From the NCBI GenBank assembly GCA_037501455.1, contig CM074865.1:12346501-12410500 (forward strand): a stretch of 64,000 bases of DNA, in the 5' to 3' direction. A program made the position numbers and the translations under genes. The stretch is from Lantana camara (Eukaryota > Streptophyta > Magnoliopsida > Lamiales > Verbenaceae). The notes below the pieces were generated by a model. The model did not search any database and was not told the DNA's origin. It saw only the letters and a list, made by a program, of their open reading frames with translations. Positions 45,144 to 54,283 of the stretch are shown here, piece after piece (the stretch's first letter is position 1; every line of letters begins with the position of its first letter).

Positions 45144-46588
45144 TGATAGTATGCATAAATTACATAAAAATCTCTTTAATTTCCCCCTAAATTGGATTAT
45201 ATTTCTACTTAATTTGCTTCTATTTGGCTTTTGCAGAAACATATTGATAAATGAGGGATTTGGCAGAATTATGAAGAAAAAGATGCTAAGTTTTGAAAAT
45301 GCCTGAGCCATGACCCCAACGCATGATCATCCCTAAGGCCAATTCACGTAAAGCAGACCACGGTCAACAAGTACGGCTGAATCCTCTTGTTGGGACAGGT
45401 GGCACACATGCAACAGCTTGCTAACTTGGCCAACATGCAAGAATTGATCCTGCATTTTTAGAGTTTCAAGGATCCTAATCATGCTAATTGGGATTTGGGA
45501 AAGCTACTTTGTCCCCTTGATCTTTGTAATAGATAGGCTTAAAGACGTTTTTATTTAAGCAAGCTAAGTAGGGGGGTGTACGAGGATTTTTTGAGAAGAA
45601 AATCAGAATATCCCAGTAGCTAGCAGCAGGAAGCATCGAGGGGCTCCATCCTCAAAACTGTGATCACTTTCAGTTTATAAGTTAAAGTATTTAGATTCAG
45701 TTTTATTTAAGCTTTAAAGTTCAGTCTATGATTCAAGTGTTTATTGTATGCTTTGCATGATGATCCGTGGCTGAATATATCTGTCTTAGTTAAGTTGTAG
45801 CTTTATTCCTTGCCAATATTTATGAGATCTAAATGAGTGAATATGAATTTAATCTATGGTATTTATGCATGCTTTGAACGTATTTGTATGAGATGTTTTC
45901 AAATCATCTTTCTGATCAATCGATGTTTAGTTAACAACTTGATAAGGTTATACTAATACTTGATACGTAATAGTCTTATAAAGGTATATAAGAACCGCAC
46001 ATCATTGAGAGTTTACCACCATGTTTACTCAACAATATGGTGAGGCATGCGTAATATGACTTCGTAAATCCAAGCTTCTTGAGATTTTGGATCATGATTA
46101 ATGTCCTTTTGGTGCTCAATGCTATCATACAGTTAAATCCTAGATACTTGTTCGCGGGACTGCTGTGTGGTAAGGATTTAATTGATGAGCTTCTCTTGAT
46201 TAAGTTAAAAATAAGAAAGGATGATATAGATAAGCTTCTTGTCTATTGTAAGTTAATCTACCATTTGATTAGATTTGATTTTTGCATCGAGGATTAGATA
46301 CAGGCATGGAATGAAGTAACAACTTAGCTAAGATATTTCTTTCATAATCAACCTTCACAACTCTCTTTATTTTCTGTTTTAACTATTTGAAGAATCTGAC
46401 TTTAAGTTTCAGAGTAGTTTGTTTTAATTACAAACAACCCCCCCTTCTAAGTCTCTTTTGAATATTCTCTTGGATACATTGAATATAAATCTATCTAGTC
46501 CCTTGGGTTCGACCCTTTACTGCTATATTACAATCTTATATTTTGCACGGTAAGTAAAGGATTAAATTGATGGATTCGGCAACCATCA
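45144..46588 (+). repeat. Athila 3' LTR
   Basis: This is the same length as the 5' LTR, with about eight substitutions and no indels. It is followed by the TAAGT duplication and then by subtilase pseudogene sequence. Confidence 0.95.
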
Positions 46589-47251
46589 TAAGTATATCTG
46601 ATCCAACTCCTCAGCTTAACCAGTAGACTTTATACACGGACAGCCTGACACGTGGGGCGACCCCTCTTGTTGTTCCAGGAGAGTAACCAAAGAAGGAAAT
46701 GCCTTCAACATAGTTTCCTGCAGCAATGGAGGCGACTTGGGTCCTATAACCATCGTTATCCCTTGCAGTATGAACATTAGGTATTGGTCTATCAGGATCC
46801 TCTGCTTGTATTCCATTGTTGAAATATCTGACTCCAATGATATTCTTGTTGCACAATGATGAATTGAATTGGTCCCCGCCTTGGCAAACTCCCTTCCACC
46901 TTGCAGGAACCTCAGTCATCCCGTCATCTTTAAAGCTTGGACTTTCTGGCCAAATACCAGAGTCCACAACACCGATGATGACATCTTTATCGTACTAAGA
47001 TGCTGGCCACAATCCGGTGGCAGAGTTGAGACCGAGGAATTTGGAGGAACGTGTGGTGTTTGCTGTGACAAATGTATCTGGATAGGCTGAAATGAACCCA
47101 GGTGATTTCTTTAAAGCTTCCAATTCATCTTTGGACATAGCTGCACTAAAACCATGGAAAGCATTGTCGTATGTGTAGACAAGTTTTGGTTCTGGTTTGT
47201 TGGTGGTGAGTGAAGACTGAAGCACTGATTTGACAGATTTGAGTGTGGATG
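46589..47251 (-). pseudogene. Subtilase pseudogene, piece 2: propeptide to first half of the catalytic domain
   Basis: It resumes at TLKSVKSV and carries SKDELEALKKSPGFISAYPD. A CAG-to-TAG stop (46995-46997) falls in WPAS*YDKD. The Asp motif VVDSGIWPES is kept, but the His motif reads GYRTQ instead of GHGTH, so the catalytic His is lost. A TGA stop follows SVYKVYWLS (46611-46613). Confidence 0.92.
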
Positions 47252-47752
47252 TGATACGTATTTGTATTCCAAGAGACTTTAGAGTAGTCTCGTACTCGTA
47301 AGAAAAGGGGATGAGAGAGAGATAATCCGATAAGACCGACCGACCGGTGAAACTTAGGAGAGAAGAGATTGTAGATGAGAGGGAGGAAGATAATCCGGTA
47401 AAGAAGAGATTGTAGATGAGAGGGAGAAAGATAATCCGGTAAGACCGACCGACCGGTGAAACTTAGGGGAGAAGGAGATTTGAGAGAGAAGAGTTGTAGA
47501 GAGAAAAGATTGAAAATTTGATATTATTGTTATTGATATTCTCTTGACTACGATATATAAATAAAAGACATCCCCAGACTATGGACTCTAACAAAGGAAA
47601 ATAACGTAATTAAGTAAAGACTCCAATATTAGCACTAATTATACAGAATCTTAGAATCCTATCTCAACTAGTGCATATCGTAAATATCGAATCATATTAA
47701 TTATCCAATCCCTAATCTTCTCTCTTGATATCGTGGATCTCCGTCCATATTA
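47252..47752 (-). repeat. 3' LTR of the deletion derivative, with an internal tandem duplication
   Basis: 501 bases, plus-strand ends TGATACG...CATATTA. It contains a duplicated block of about 45 bases (AGATTGTAGATGAGAGGGAG... at about 47369 and 47408) and about 70 bases missing from the partner LTR. This accounts for the length difference. Confidence 0.8.
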
Positions 47753-47953
47753 CTCCCTTGCCCATAAAAAACCACCTTGTCCTCAAGGTGTAACCCGGGA
47801 ACAACCCGTTGAACCTATTGTTGAAATTCCTTGAAACGTGTTTCGCTTTGTTGTTGGAATTCCTGAAAATTTGTTGCACACTGGTGTTGAAATTCCTTAA
47901 AACTGGCCACGTTAACGGACTCAGACATCTTGCAAGAACAATGAAAACACCAA

Positions 47954-48355
47954 TGATACGTATTCATATCCCAAGAGACTTTAGAGTAGTCTCGGACTCG
48001 TAAGAAAAGGGGATGAGAGAGAGATAATCCGGTAAGACCGACCAGCCGGTAAAACTTAGGAGAGAAGAGATTGTAGATGAAAGGGAGGAAGATAATCCGA
48101 TAAGACCGACCGGCCGGTGAAACTTAGGGGAGAAGGAAATTTGACAGAGAAGAGTTGTAGAGAGAAAAGATTGAAAAATTGATATTTATTATTATTGATA
48201 TTCTTTTGACTCCAATACTAAGATATATAAATAAAAGACATCCCTACAAAATTTTAGAATCCTATCCCAACTAGTGTATATCATAAATATCGAATCATAT
48301 TAATTATCCAATCCCTAATTTTCTCTCTTGATATCGTGGATCTCCGTCCATATCA
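47954..48355 (-). repeat. 5' LTR of the deletion derivative
   Basis: 402 bases, plus-strand ends TGATACG...CATATCA. It is collinear with 47252-47752 apart from indels. The divergence suggests this insertion is older than the Athila element. Confidence 0.8.
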
Positions 48356-48496
48356 GGAGGAATACCAGTAATGGTGACTGGAAAATGCCTTGGGCATAGA
48401 GTATTCGTCCATATGGACAATGTATACTGATCTTTCTGCCGAAGCAGAAAGATAAAATGTGAGAAGAATCAGAGCTAATCTAACAGGAAGCCCCAT
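48356..48496 (-). pseudogene. Subtilase pseudogene, piece 1: signal peptide and start of propeptide
   Basis: It begins MGLPVRLALILLTFYLSASA at 48496, continues ERSVYIVHMD and stops after HHYWYSS, where the gypsy derivative entered. The reading frame is still open in this piece. The duplicated target is GGAGG on this side. Confidence 0.9.
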
Positions 48497-49429
48497 ATTT
48501 CCTTCTTGTTTTTGAACTTTAGAAACTGAACGTGATTAATAGCTTAGGTGAGTGGAAATTGTTCATAGAATAGTGAAACATGGTTGCTTCAAATTTGTCT
48601 GCTTTGGCGGGATATTAGTTTATTAAAGGCCAAGACTTTTCTTGACATGTTATTGTGGTTGGTGCTTATTTATCACCATCATCAATATGTGGCCCGTGAG
48701 CTGCGAAATTGCCCAATTCATTTAACCGACGTTGACGAAATGTTATAGTGAAAAATTCTAGATTTGTCGAACCCAACAATCACGTTCTAAGTGCATGTAA
48801 AATACTTATCATTTCAATGTATTGATCTAACCGAACCAAGTTCAAGCTAAAATTATCCAGTTATATAACGGATATATCCTTGACTTTGAGACAATTATTC
48901 AATCAAATTCCTCCATTCAATAAAAAGCATAGGACAGCTCATTATTCTTATGTACAAGTATTGGATAAGGCTATACTCTTATCCAACTGGAGGGATGGCC
49001 CTTGCCCCCTGCATAGTGCTCGAGATATATTTTTTAACTCTTTCGGTAAACTGTGTTTCAAACGAGCATCCAAATCAAATTGGACGACGAATTTTTTATT
49101 TTTAATAATTATCAATACCCCTTGGAAGTTCATTCAATTAAAAAAATTGTCATAGTTGAGAAATCATGAAGCATACTTTATTATAAGTTCTGCCAATTTG
49201 ATCACATCACTGATTAACTGACATTATACTCCTCAATACTATGCTTTTAATTAGTATGTTCATGAGTTCATCTTCAAACATGTTTTATGATAATGTTTTT
49301 GTGATGATGGGAAATAAGATGGAATCTTGTTTATTCCTTCCTTTTATTCAAAGCAAAAGCATTGCGTAGCATACATTGATGTCTTATACCATTGCAGCAA
49401 AGTCACAAGCCTCATAGCATCTGCATTTC
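48497..49429. other. Spacer between the pseudogene and the second intact subtilase
   Basis: The first 150 bases match the upstream region of the intact gene at 23296 (for example GTGATTAAT-GCTTAG). The end (about 49330-49420) matches subtilase 3' flanks (AAAGCATT...AGCATACA). No gene is recognised between. Confidence 0.55.
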
Positions 49430-51727
49430 TTACCCAAAGAATTCAGCTGCCGCTGAAATCATAATAGGACTTCTGATGGTGTGGTTGCCGTTGTCCTCGA
49501 CCCACGTTATCGAACCCGGTTTGTGTTGAGTCTCGATATCGCCTCGATAGCGAACCGTTAAGGAATAGCTCTGCTTCTCGTATTTCTTTGCGAACACCAG
49601 AGTCTGTGGCTGAATTCTGATGGTGGCGTTCACTGGTACTTCCACTCTAACTCTATATGTAGCTGCACCGCGTCCCACATTCGTGAGTGTCCTCTTGAAT
49701 CTCCGTGTTAACGTCCTTCCTATATCGGCAGGGGTAATAAGAGCCACAAATGATGGATAATTCAGGTCTGAAGATGGAGTTGAGCAATTGTTGTTTGATC
49801 TTATGATGGTCTGAGTTTGTTCGCGGGTGAAATTCATTGAGCAGACGAGATTTATGAAGTCCTGTGGCGATGCATCGTAAACGAGGCCTGGATCGAGTGC
49901 GCGGTTTGGATCCACATGTCCTGATCCAATGCCTAGAGGTAATGTGTCTGCACCATCCAGTTCCTTGATAGGCTGATTAGTATTGTCGAGAGTATACGCC
50001 GTGGTCATCATGGCCGATTGAATAGCCGAAGGGCTCCATTCCGGGTGTGCGGCTTTGAGAAGTGCAGCGACTCCAGCGACGTGAGGGCAAGCGACTGATG
50101 TTCCCGACACTAGATTGTAGTCGGAGGACAGGACTATGTTGTTGCCGATGGTTGCTGCTCTGGCTCCAGGGTTGTAGGCTGATAATATCAACACTCCCGG
50201 GGCCATTAAGTCGGGCTTCAAGATGCGCTCGTAACTCCTTGCCGGGCCTCTAGACGACTGATCCGACAGGGCTGGAGCGGCTCTCGGATGCGTCCCTAAA
50301 ACTGTTTGCTGGAAGTCGATGCTTACTCTTGGTTCAGAACTGTTTGATGCATAACTGATCACCTCCTGTGCTTGTGCAGGGGTAATTACAACTCCAGGAT
50401 AAGAAAACGAACTGGACCGATATATTTGAAGTTCGTCGGAAATGATGATAGCTGCTCTGGCATCAGACCGTGGCAGATAAGATTCCGTCAGGGAAAGGAA
50501 ATTGGGACTATATTCAAGGTCGAATATAGTTCTTATATCGCATACAATGACGCTTCCGAACGGGGCTTGCGCCACTAGTTCAGATGAGTTGCAAGCGGAT
50601 AAGGTTTCATTGTAAACGAGCGGTTCGTTTCTCACTACGGCTCGTGCAGGAAACGTCGTCCATCCGGTGATGGTTTTTCCATTCCCGAGAGTCAGAGTCC
50701 CGGCGAACCACCTGTCGATGGTCCCAGCTGCAACGATCACAGCCCAAGGGAACCCCGATCGTATAGTCCTAACCGAGGGGCCGCGGTTTCCAGCTGAGAA
50801 ACAAACCACAATCCCCTTCTGCCTGGCACCAAAGCTAGCTATTGAAAGAGGGTTCTCATACAGATTGATCTCAGAAACACCCAAAGAAACCGAAATTATG
50901 TCCACTCCATCCGCCACGGCTTGGTCGATACCGGCTAGTATATCGGATCCAACGCCACCGAACCAGACGGCCTTGTAAATCGACAGCCTGGCGCGCGGAG
51001 CAACTCCCCTTGCAGTTCCAGGAGCATAACCGAAGAAGGAAACACCATCCACAAAGTTTCCAGCTGCAATGGCGGCAATGTGTGTCCCATGACCGTCATC
51101 ATCCCTTGCAGAGTTAGGTATTTCTCTATCAGGGATTGCAGCTCTAAATCCCTCATTGTAATATCTGGCTCCAATGATTTTCTTGTTACACAATGATGAA
51201 TTGAATTGTTCACCTCCCTGGCAAACTCCCTTCCACTTTGGAGGTACTTCAGTCATTCCATCATCTCTAAAGCTCGGACTTTCCGGCCAAATTCCGGAGT
51301 CGACGACGCCGATGATGACATCCTTGCCATACTGCGATGCCGGCCACAATCCAGTGGCCGAACTGAGGCCAAGGAAATTGGTGGAACGAGTGGTGTCTGG
51401 GGTGACGGCGACATCAGGGTAGGCAGAAATGAATCCTGGTGACTTTTTCAGAGCTTGCAGTTCATCTTTGGATATTTGTGCACTGAATCCATGGAAGGCA
51501 TTATCGTATGTGTAGATAAGCTTCGGCTGGGGTTGGTTGCTGTCGAGCTCTGACGTTTGACTCGCTGATTTAACAGATTTGAGCATGGAAGAGTACCAAT
51601 AATGGTGACTGGAAAAGGCTTTAGGCATTGAGGATTTGTCCATATGGACTATATACACTGATCTTTCTGCCATAGCAGAAGCAAAACATGAGAGTAGAAT
51701 AAGAGCAAATCTAACATGAAGCCACAT
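49430..51727 (-). CDS. Secreted subtilisin-like serine protease (SBT1 group, tomato SBT3-like), intact
   Basis: Single exon, 765 residues from ATG at 51727. I chose this start because it gives a signal peptide (MWLHVRFALILLSCFASAMA) like the neighbouring genes. An in-frame ATG at 51850 would add 41 residues lacking signal features. The I9 propeptide spans about 24-104. The catalytic residues D143 (VVDSGIWPES), H213, N314 and S544 (SGTSVACPHVAG) are all present, with a PA insert about 350-480 and a C-terminal fibronectin III-like domain. Several N-x-S/T sites suggest glycosylation in the secretory path. It is less similar to the other two copies than they are to each other. Substrate unknown. 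A TATA-like CTTAAATA lies about 60 bases upstream of the ATG. Confidence 0.94.
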   Translation of the reverse strand: MWLHVRFALILLSCFASAMAERSVYIVHMDKSSMPKAFSSHHYWYSSMLKSVKSASQTSELDSNQPQPKLIYTYDNAFHGFSAQISKDELQALKKSPGFISAYPDVAVTPDTTRSTNFLGLSSATGLWPASQYGKDVIIGVVDSGIWPESPSFRDDGMTEVPPKWKGVCQGGEQFNSSLCNKKIIGARYYNEGFRAAIPDREIPNSARDDDGHGTHIAAIAAGNFVDGVSFFGYAPGTARGVAPRARLSIYKAVWFGGVGSDILAGIDQAVADGVDIISVSLGVSEINLYENPLSIASFGARQKGIVVCFSAGNRGPSVRTIRSGFPWAVIVAAGTIDRWFAGTLTLGNGKTITGWTTFPARAVVRNEPLVYNETLSACNSSELVAQAPFGSVIVCDIRTIFDLEYSPNFLSLTESYLPRSDARAAIIISDELQIYRSSSFSYPGVVITPAQAQEVISYASNSSEPRVSIDFQQTVLGTHPRAAPALSDQSSRGPARSYERILKPDLMAPGVLILSAYNPGARAATIGNNIVLSSDYNLVSGTSVACPHVAGVAALLKAAHPEWSPSAIQSAMMTTAYTLDNTNQPIKELDGADTLPLGIGSGHVDPNRALDPGLVYDASPQDFINLVCSMNFTREQTQTIIRSNNNCSTPSSDLNYPSFVALITPADIGRTLTRRFKRTLTNVGRGAATYRVRVEVPVNATIRIQPQTLVFAKKYEKQSYSLTVRYRGDIETQHKPGSITWVEDNGNHTIRSPIMISAAAEFFG

Positions 51728-51785
51728 TTTTGCTTTGGTTGGGTGAATGCTGATGGATAGTCTAGAGAAGCAGCATTCTTTCTGG

Positions 51786-51793
51786 TATTTAAG
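51786..51793 (-). promoter_or_regulatory. Possible TATA box of the second subtilase
   Basis: CTTAAATA on the minus strand lies about 60 bases before the ATG at 51727. The intact gene at 23296 has CTTATGTA at the matching place. If used, transcription would start downstream of the ATG at 51850, which supports the 51727 start. Confidence 0.4.
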
Positions 51794-51849
51794 TAGAAAC
51801 CTGTGTTTTCTTACCTCTTCTGGATGATTGTTATCTTGGCTTTTCGTCA

Positions 51850-53340
51850 CATGTTACTGTTTTTGGTTCTGAACTTCTTATCTTATCTATCACAATCATC
51901 GAGCTGTACCAGATGTCCCAACTCATTTTAACCACTAGCTTCATTACAATTCATTGATCCTTGAGATATCATTCAATCAAGTTCCTCAGTTTAATCAGAT
52001 CTTTGATTCCACTTGACTAGTTGACTGGCCTCATGAGTTCATTATGGGATCTTTTTTTTATTGTAAATTAATTGTTCTGCTTTCTGAAATCTGAACTACT
52101 CATTTATATGTACTTTATATAAGCATAAATTTTCATTTTAAAGGGTAAATTTAAGAAAGCAGATAATATGAGATGCCTCATGGCAAGTTGACAGTGGAGG
52201 GAGTTAAAGAGTTGTATTTTTGATATACAACTTACTCAATTCAATAATTTTGGTACATTTTATTTTTCAATAAAAAAATTAATTTATAATTTTAAAAAGT
52301 TATAATTTCATGTATTATTTGACCCGAATAAATATGACTCATCAAAAAATCCATTCAGATCTCTATGTGTTCGTTAAGAATTTGCGATGAAACGGATTTT
52401 GCAAATTTTGGCCGAATTTTTTAATGAGTCATATCCATTCAGATTAAATAATATATAAAAATATGAATTTTTAGAATTATAAATTAAAATATAATATATC
52501 AAAATTACAATTTCATGGTCCCGATTTCCACCTTCCGAGTCCCAAATATCTGCAATGGTTTCAATGCGATTAGACAAAAGTCGCAGGTGACAGACAGAAC
52601 TATTATTTATTATCTGTACACGTTTGTAGATAAGGCTAAGGGCACGTTTACTTTAATAGTTAACTGTTGGTAAGATAATTAAACTGCCAGTTTACTGTGT
52701 TTACTTGGACATGCTAAGGGCATGCCAATAACCCATGAGCCCGCACTTGCAGTAGTGTGTCAGTGGGGAATATAAGACCTCACATTTGGAGGTGCTATTA
52801 TACCCATAATAGCAAACTTTACCATATTGTCCTATTTTTTGAAATAATTACAGACAATGCCATTAAATTGTTTTGAAATTTTCCAAAGACCCAGACGCAG
52901 TTTTGGTCTCCATTACCACCCAAAATAAAACATGAACTCACGTAAATCCATTTTGATATTATCAACACTCATTTTTTCCTCATTTCTTTGGTTCCATTTT
53001 TTCTCTCTCAAACCAACCTGAAATTTTTGAATTCTGATATGAATCTTTGGTATCCAAAAATTTCACTTTACTCAGTTTTTTACACGATCTCATTTACACA
53101 TCTTAAAATTAGAGTTTTTCACATATTGACAATTTTTTTACATTTTTTCAAAAGTAAAGCTTCTGCAAACATTTATTTGTTTTAAAATATATTCCGCCAA
53201 AATTTATCTTCAAAAATCTCTAATTTACTTTTTATCCCATTGCTAATTCATTGTTTTCGCATCATTGCAATCTCACATGAGCAAATACATGAACAATAAG
53301 TTAGTAACTTAGGATGTATATCAGAAATAATATTTATTAT
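51850..53340. other. Intergenic region between the subtilase and the Tat element
   Basis: AT-rich DNA with one foldback element (about 52250-52510) and otherwise nothing recognisable. Frames at 52374-52577 and 52988-53185 are within AT-rich sequence and have no domain. Confidence 0.6.
52250..52510. repeat. Imperfect foldback element, about 100-bp arms
   Basis: ATATGACTCAT-AAAAAAT occurs in opposite orientations at about 52331 and 52420, and the AT-rich flanks (TTTATAATT-TAAAAA) pair as well. The loop spans about 52350-52410. A small non-autonomous element is likely; the family is unknown. Confidence 0.5.
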
Positions 53341-54186
53341 TGATGGGATCGAAATCACACTCGAATCAGAGCCGTCCACGTGTCAACGCTTCAGGGACTG
53401 AGAGTCTGGACGCTCACATTGATGGGCTCGCGGGCCTTCCCAGCCCACTCGCTTGCTTATCGGTACAAATCAATGGGCCTCGACCAACTGCTCAGGCAAA
53501 GGGCTCAAGTTGGTCGGTTTGACGCTCACCTTACGGCCCTCAGGAACACCTTCCTCAGGGAAGTGACTACGAATGGGCCCCTTCCCGATGCTCGGGACAT
53601 TGGCGCTCAAAGGTCATCTACCGCGGGGAGGCCTTCCGTACACTCTTCGAGCGTCACCAACGTTCGGGCATGATCATACTCCATTACGAGGGATCCGGAC
53701 CTCAGCAAAGGGGATCCTAGGTTCCTCCCTCTCATCCGGCCCTCGCCAACAACCTCTGACACAAAGGTAGTGCGCACCTCGCGTCTGACACGCCGCCACC
53801 TTTTCAGAAACGTCCTTCTCACATCCTCACAGGCCGCCACGTGTTAGGGCGACACAGGTTTGGGACCACTCGGTCAAATTATCCGAAATGCCCTCACCCC
53901 TAACATATAAATAGGGGAGAACACTTGCATTCTTCCCCAAGTCATCCCTTCCACTGAAAAACCCGAACTGGTTCCTCCTCCATTGCTGCATATTCCAAGC
54001 TTTGCATACTCCACCATTTTCTCATCTTCGCTGCACCCTGATCATTGGTGTTATCCTAGCTGGAAGAACCCACGCTCATAAGGAAACCCAGTTCCTGAGG
54101 CTCCACGCCTGTGATGGTCTTCCCTTTCTAAACAAAAATCTAAAGTGATTGTTGCGTTTTAGGAAACCCAATTTCCTGCACCATCA
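53341..54186 (+). repeat. 5' LTR of the Tat element
   Basis: 846 bases, TGATGGGATCG...GCACCATCA. It contains CCACGTGTTAGGGCGACAC and TATAAATA (53906-53913), followed by a pyrimidine-rich start region. The flank before it is ATTAT, a possible half of the target duplication. Confidence 0.88.
53906..53913 (+). promoter_or_regulatory. TATA box of the Tat LTR
   Basis: TATAAATA lies 566 bases into the LTR and is also present in the related LTR fragment at 19291. It is a good match to a plant core promoter. Confidence 0.6.
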
Positions 54187-54190
54187 TTTT

Positions 54191-54207
54191 TGGCGCCGTC
54201 TGTGGGA
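54191..54207 (+). other. Primer-binding site of the Tat element
   Basis: TGGCGCCGTCTGTGGGA starts five bases after the LTR, the usual place. This sequence is standard in Tat-lineage elements; I do not assign the tRNA. Confidence 0.8.
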
Positions 54208-54283
54208 AACCATCGCCTTCATCTTCATCTTTATCAGATTCTTCCGGTAAGCTAGTTGAGTATTAACACCTTCCGTTTCAGAC

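Larger units (their letters stand above)
34620..46588 (+). mobile_element. Nearly intact Athila-type Ty3/gypsy retrotransposon, 11.97 kb
   Basis: Both LTRs are 1445 bases (34620-36064 and 45144-46588), with TG...CA ends and a TAAGT target duplication (34615-34619, 46589-46593). It has a tRNA-Asp-type primer site, an open gag-pol and two frames in the position where Athila elements carry an extra (env-position) gene. By eye the LTRs differ at eight positions (about 0.6 percent), so the insertion is young. Defects are a stop in frame before the gag start and a frameshift in the downstream gene. Confidence 0.93.
47252..48355 (-). mobile_element. Two-LTR gypsy deletion derivative (TRIM-like), gag start fused to 3' end
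   Basis: LTRs at 47954-48355 (5' on the minus strand) and 47252-47752 (3') flank only about 200 bases. On the minus strand the order is LTR, TTGGTGTTTTCATTG (primer-site position), ATG with a 36-codon gag-like start (MSESVNVASFKEFQHQ) up to a TAG, then CTTGAGGACAAGG and a purine tract before the 3' LTR. The CTTGAGGACAAGG block is typical of the pol 3' end of gypsy elements. So all of pol is deleted but the transposition signals remain. The target duplication is GGATG/GGAGG (one mismatch). Confidence 0.8.
28477..48496 (-). pseudogene. Subtilase pseudogene broken into four pieces by three LTR-element insertions
   Basis: Four collinear minus-strand pieces together cover a subtilase from signal peptide to C-terminus: 48496-48356, 47251-46589, 34619-34356 and 29679-28477. 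They are separated by a 1.1-kb gypsy derivative, a 12-kb Athila element and a 4.7-kb solo LTR, each with a 5-base target duplication. It is closely related to the neighbours at 23296-25587 and 49430-51727. Independent lesions are three premature stops (at 46995, 46611 and 28621), replacement of the catalytic histidine motif and a 12-codon in-frame deletion near the C-terminus. It cannot make an active protease. Confidence 0.93.
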
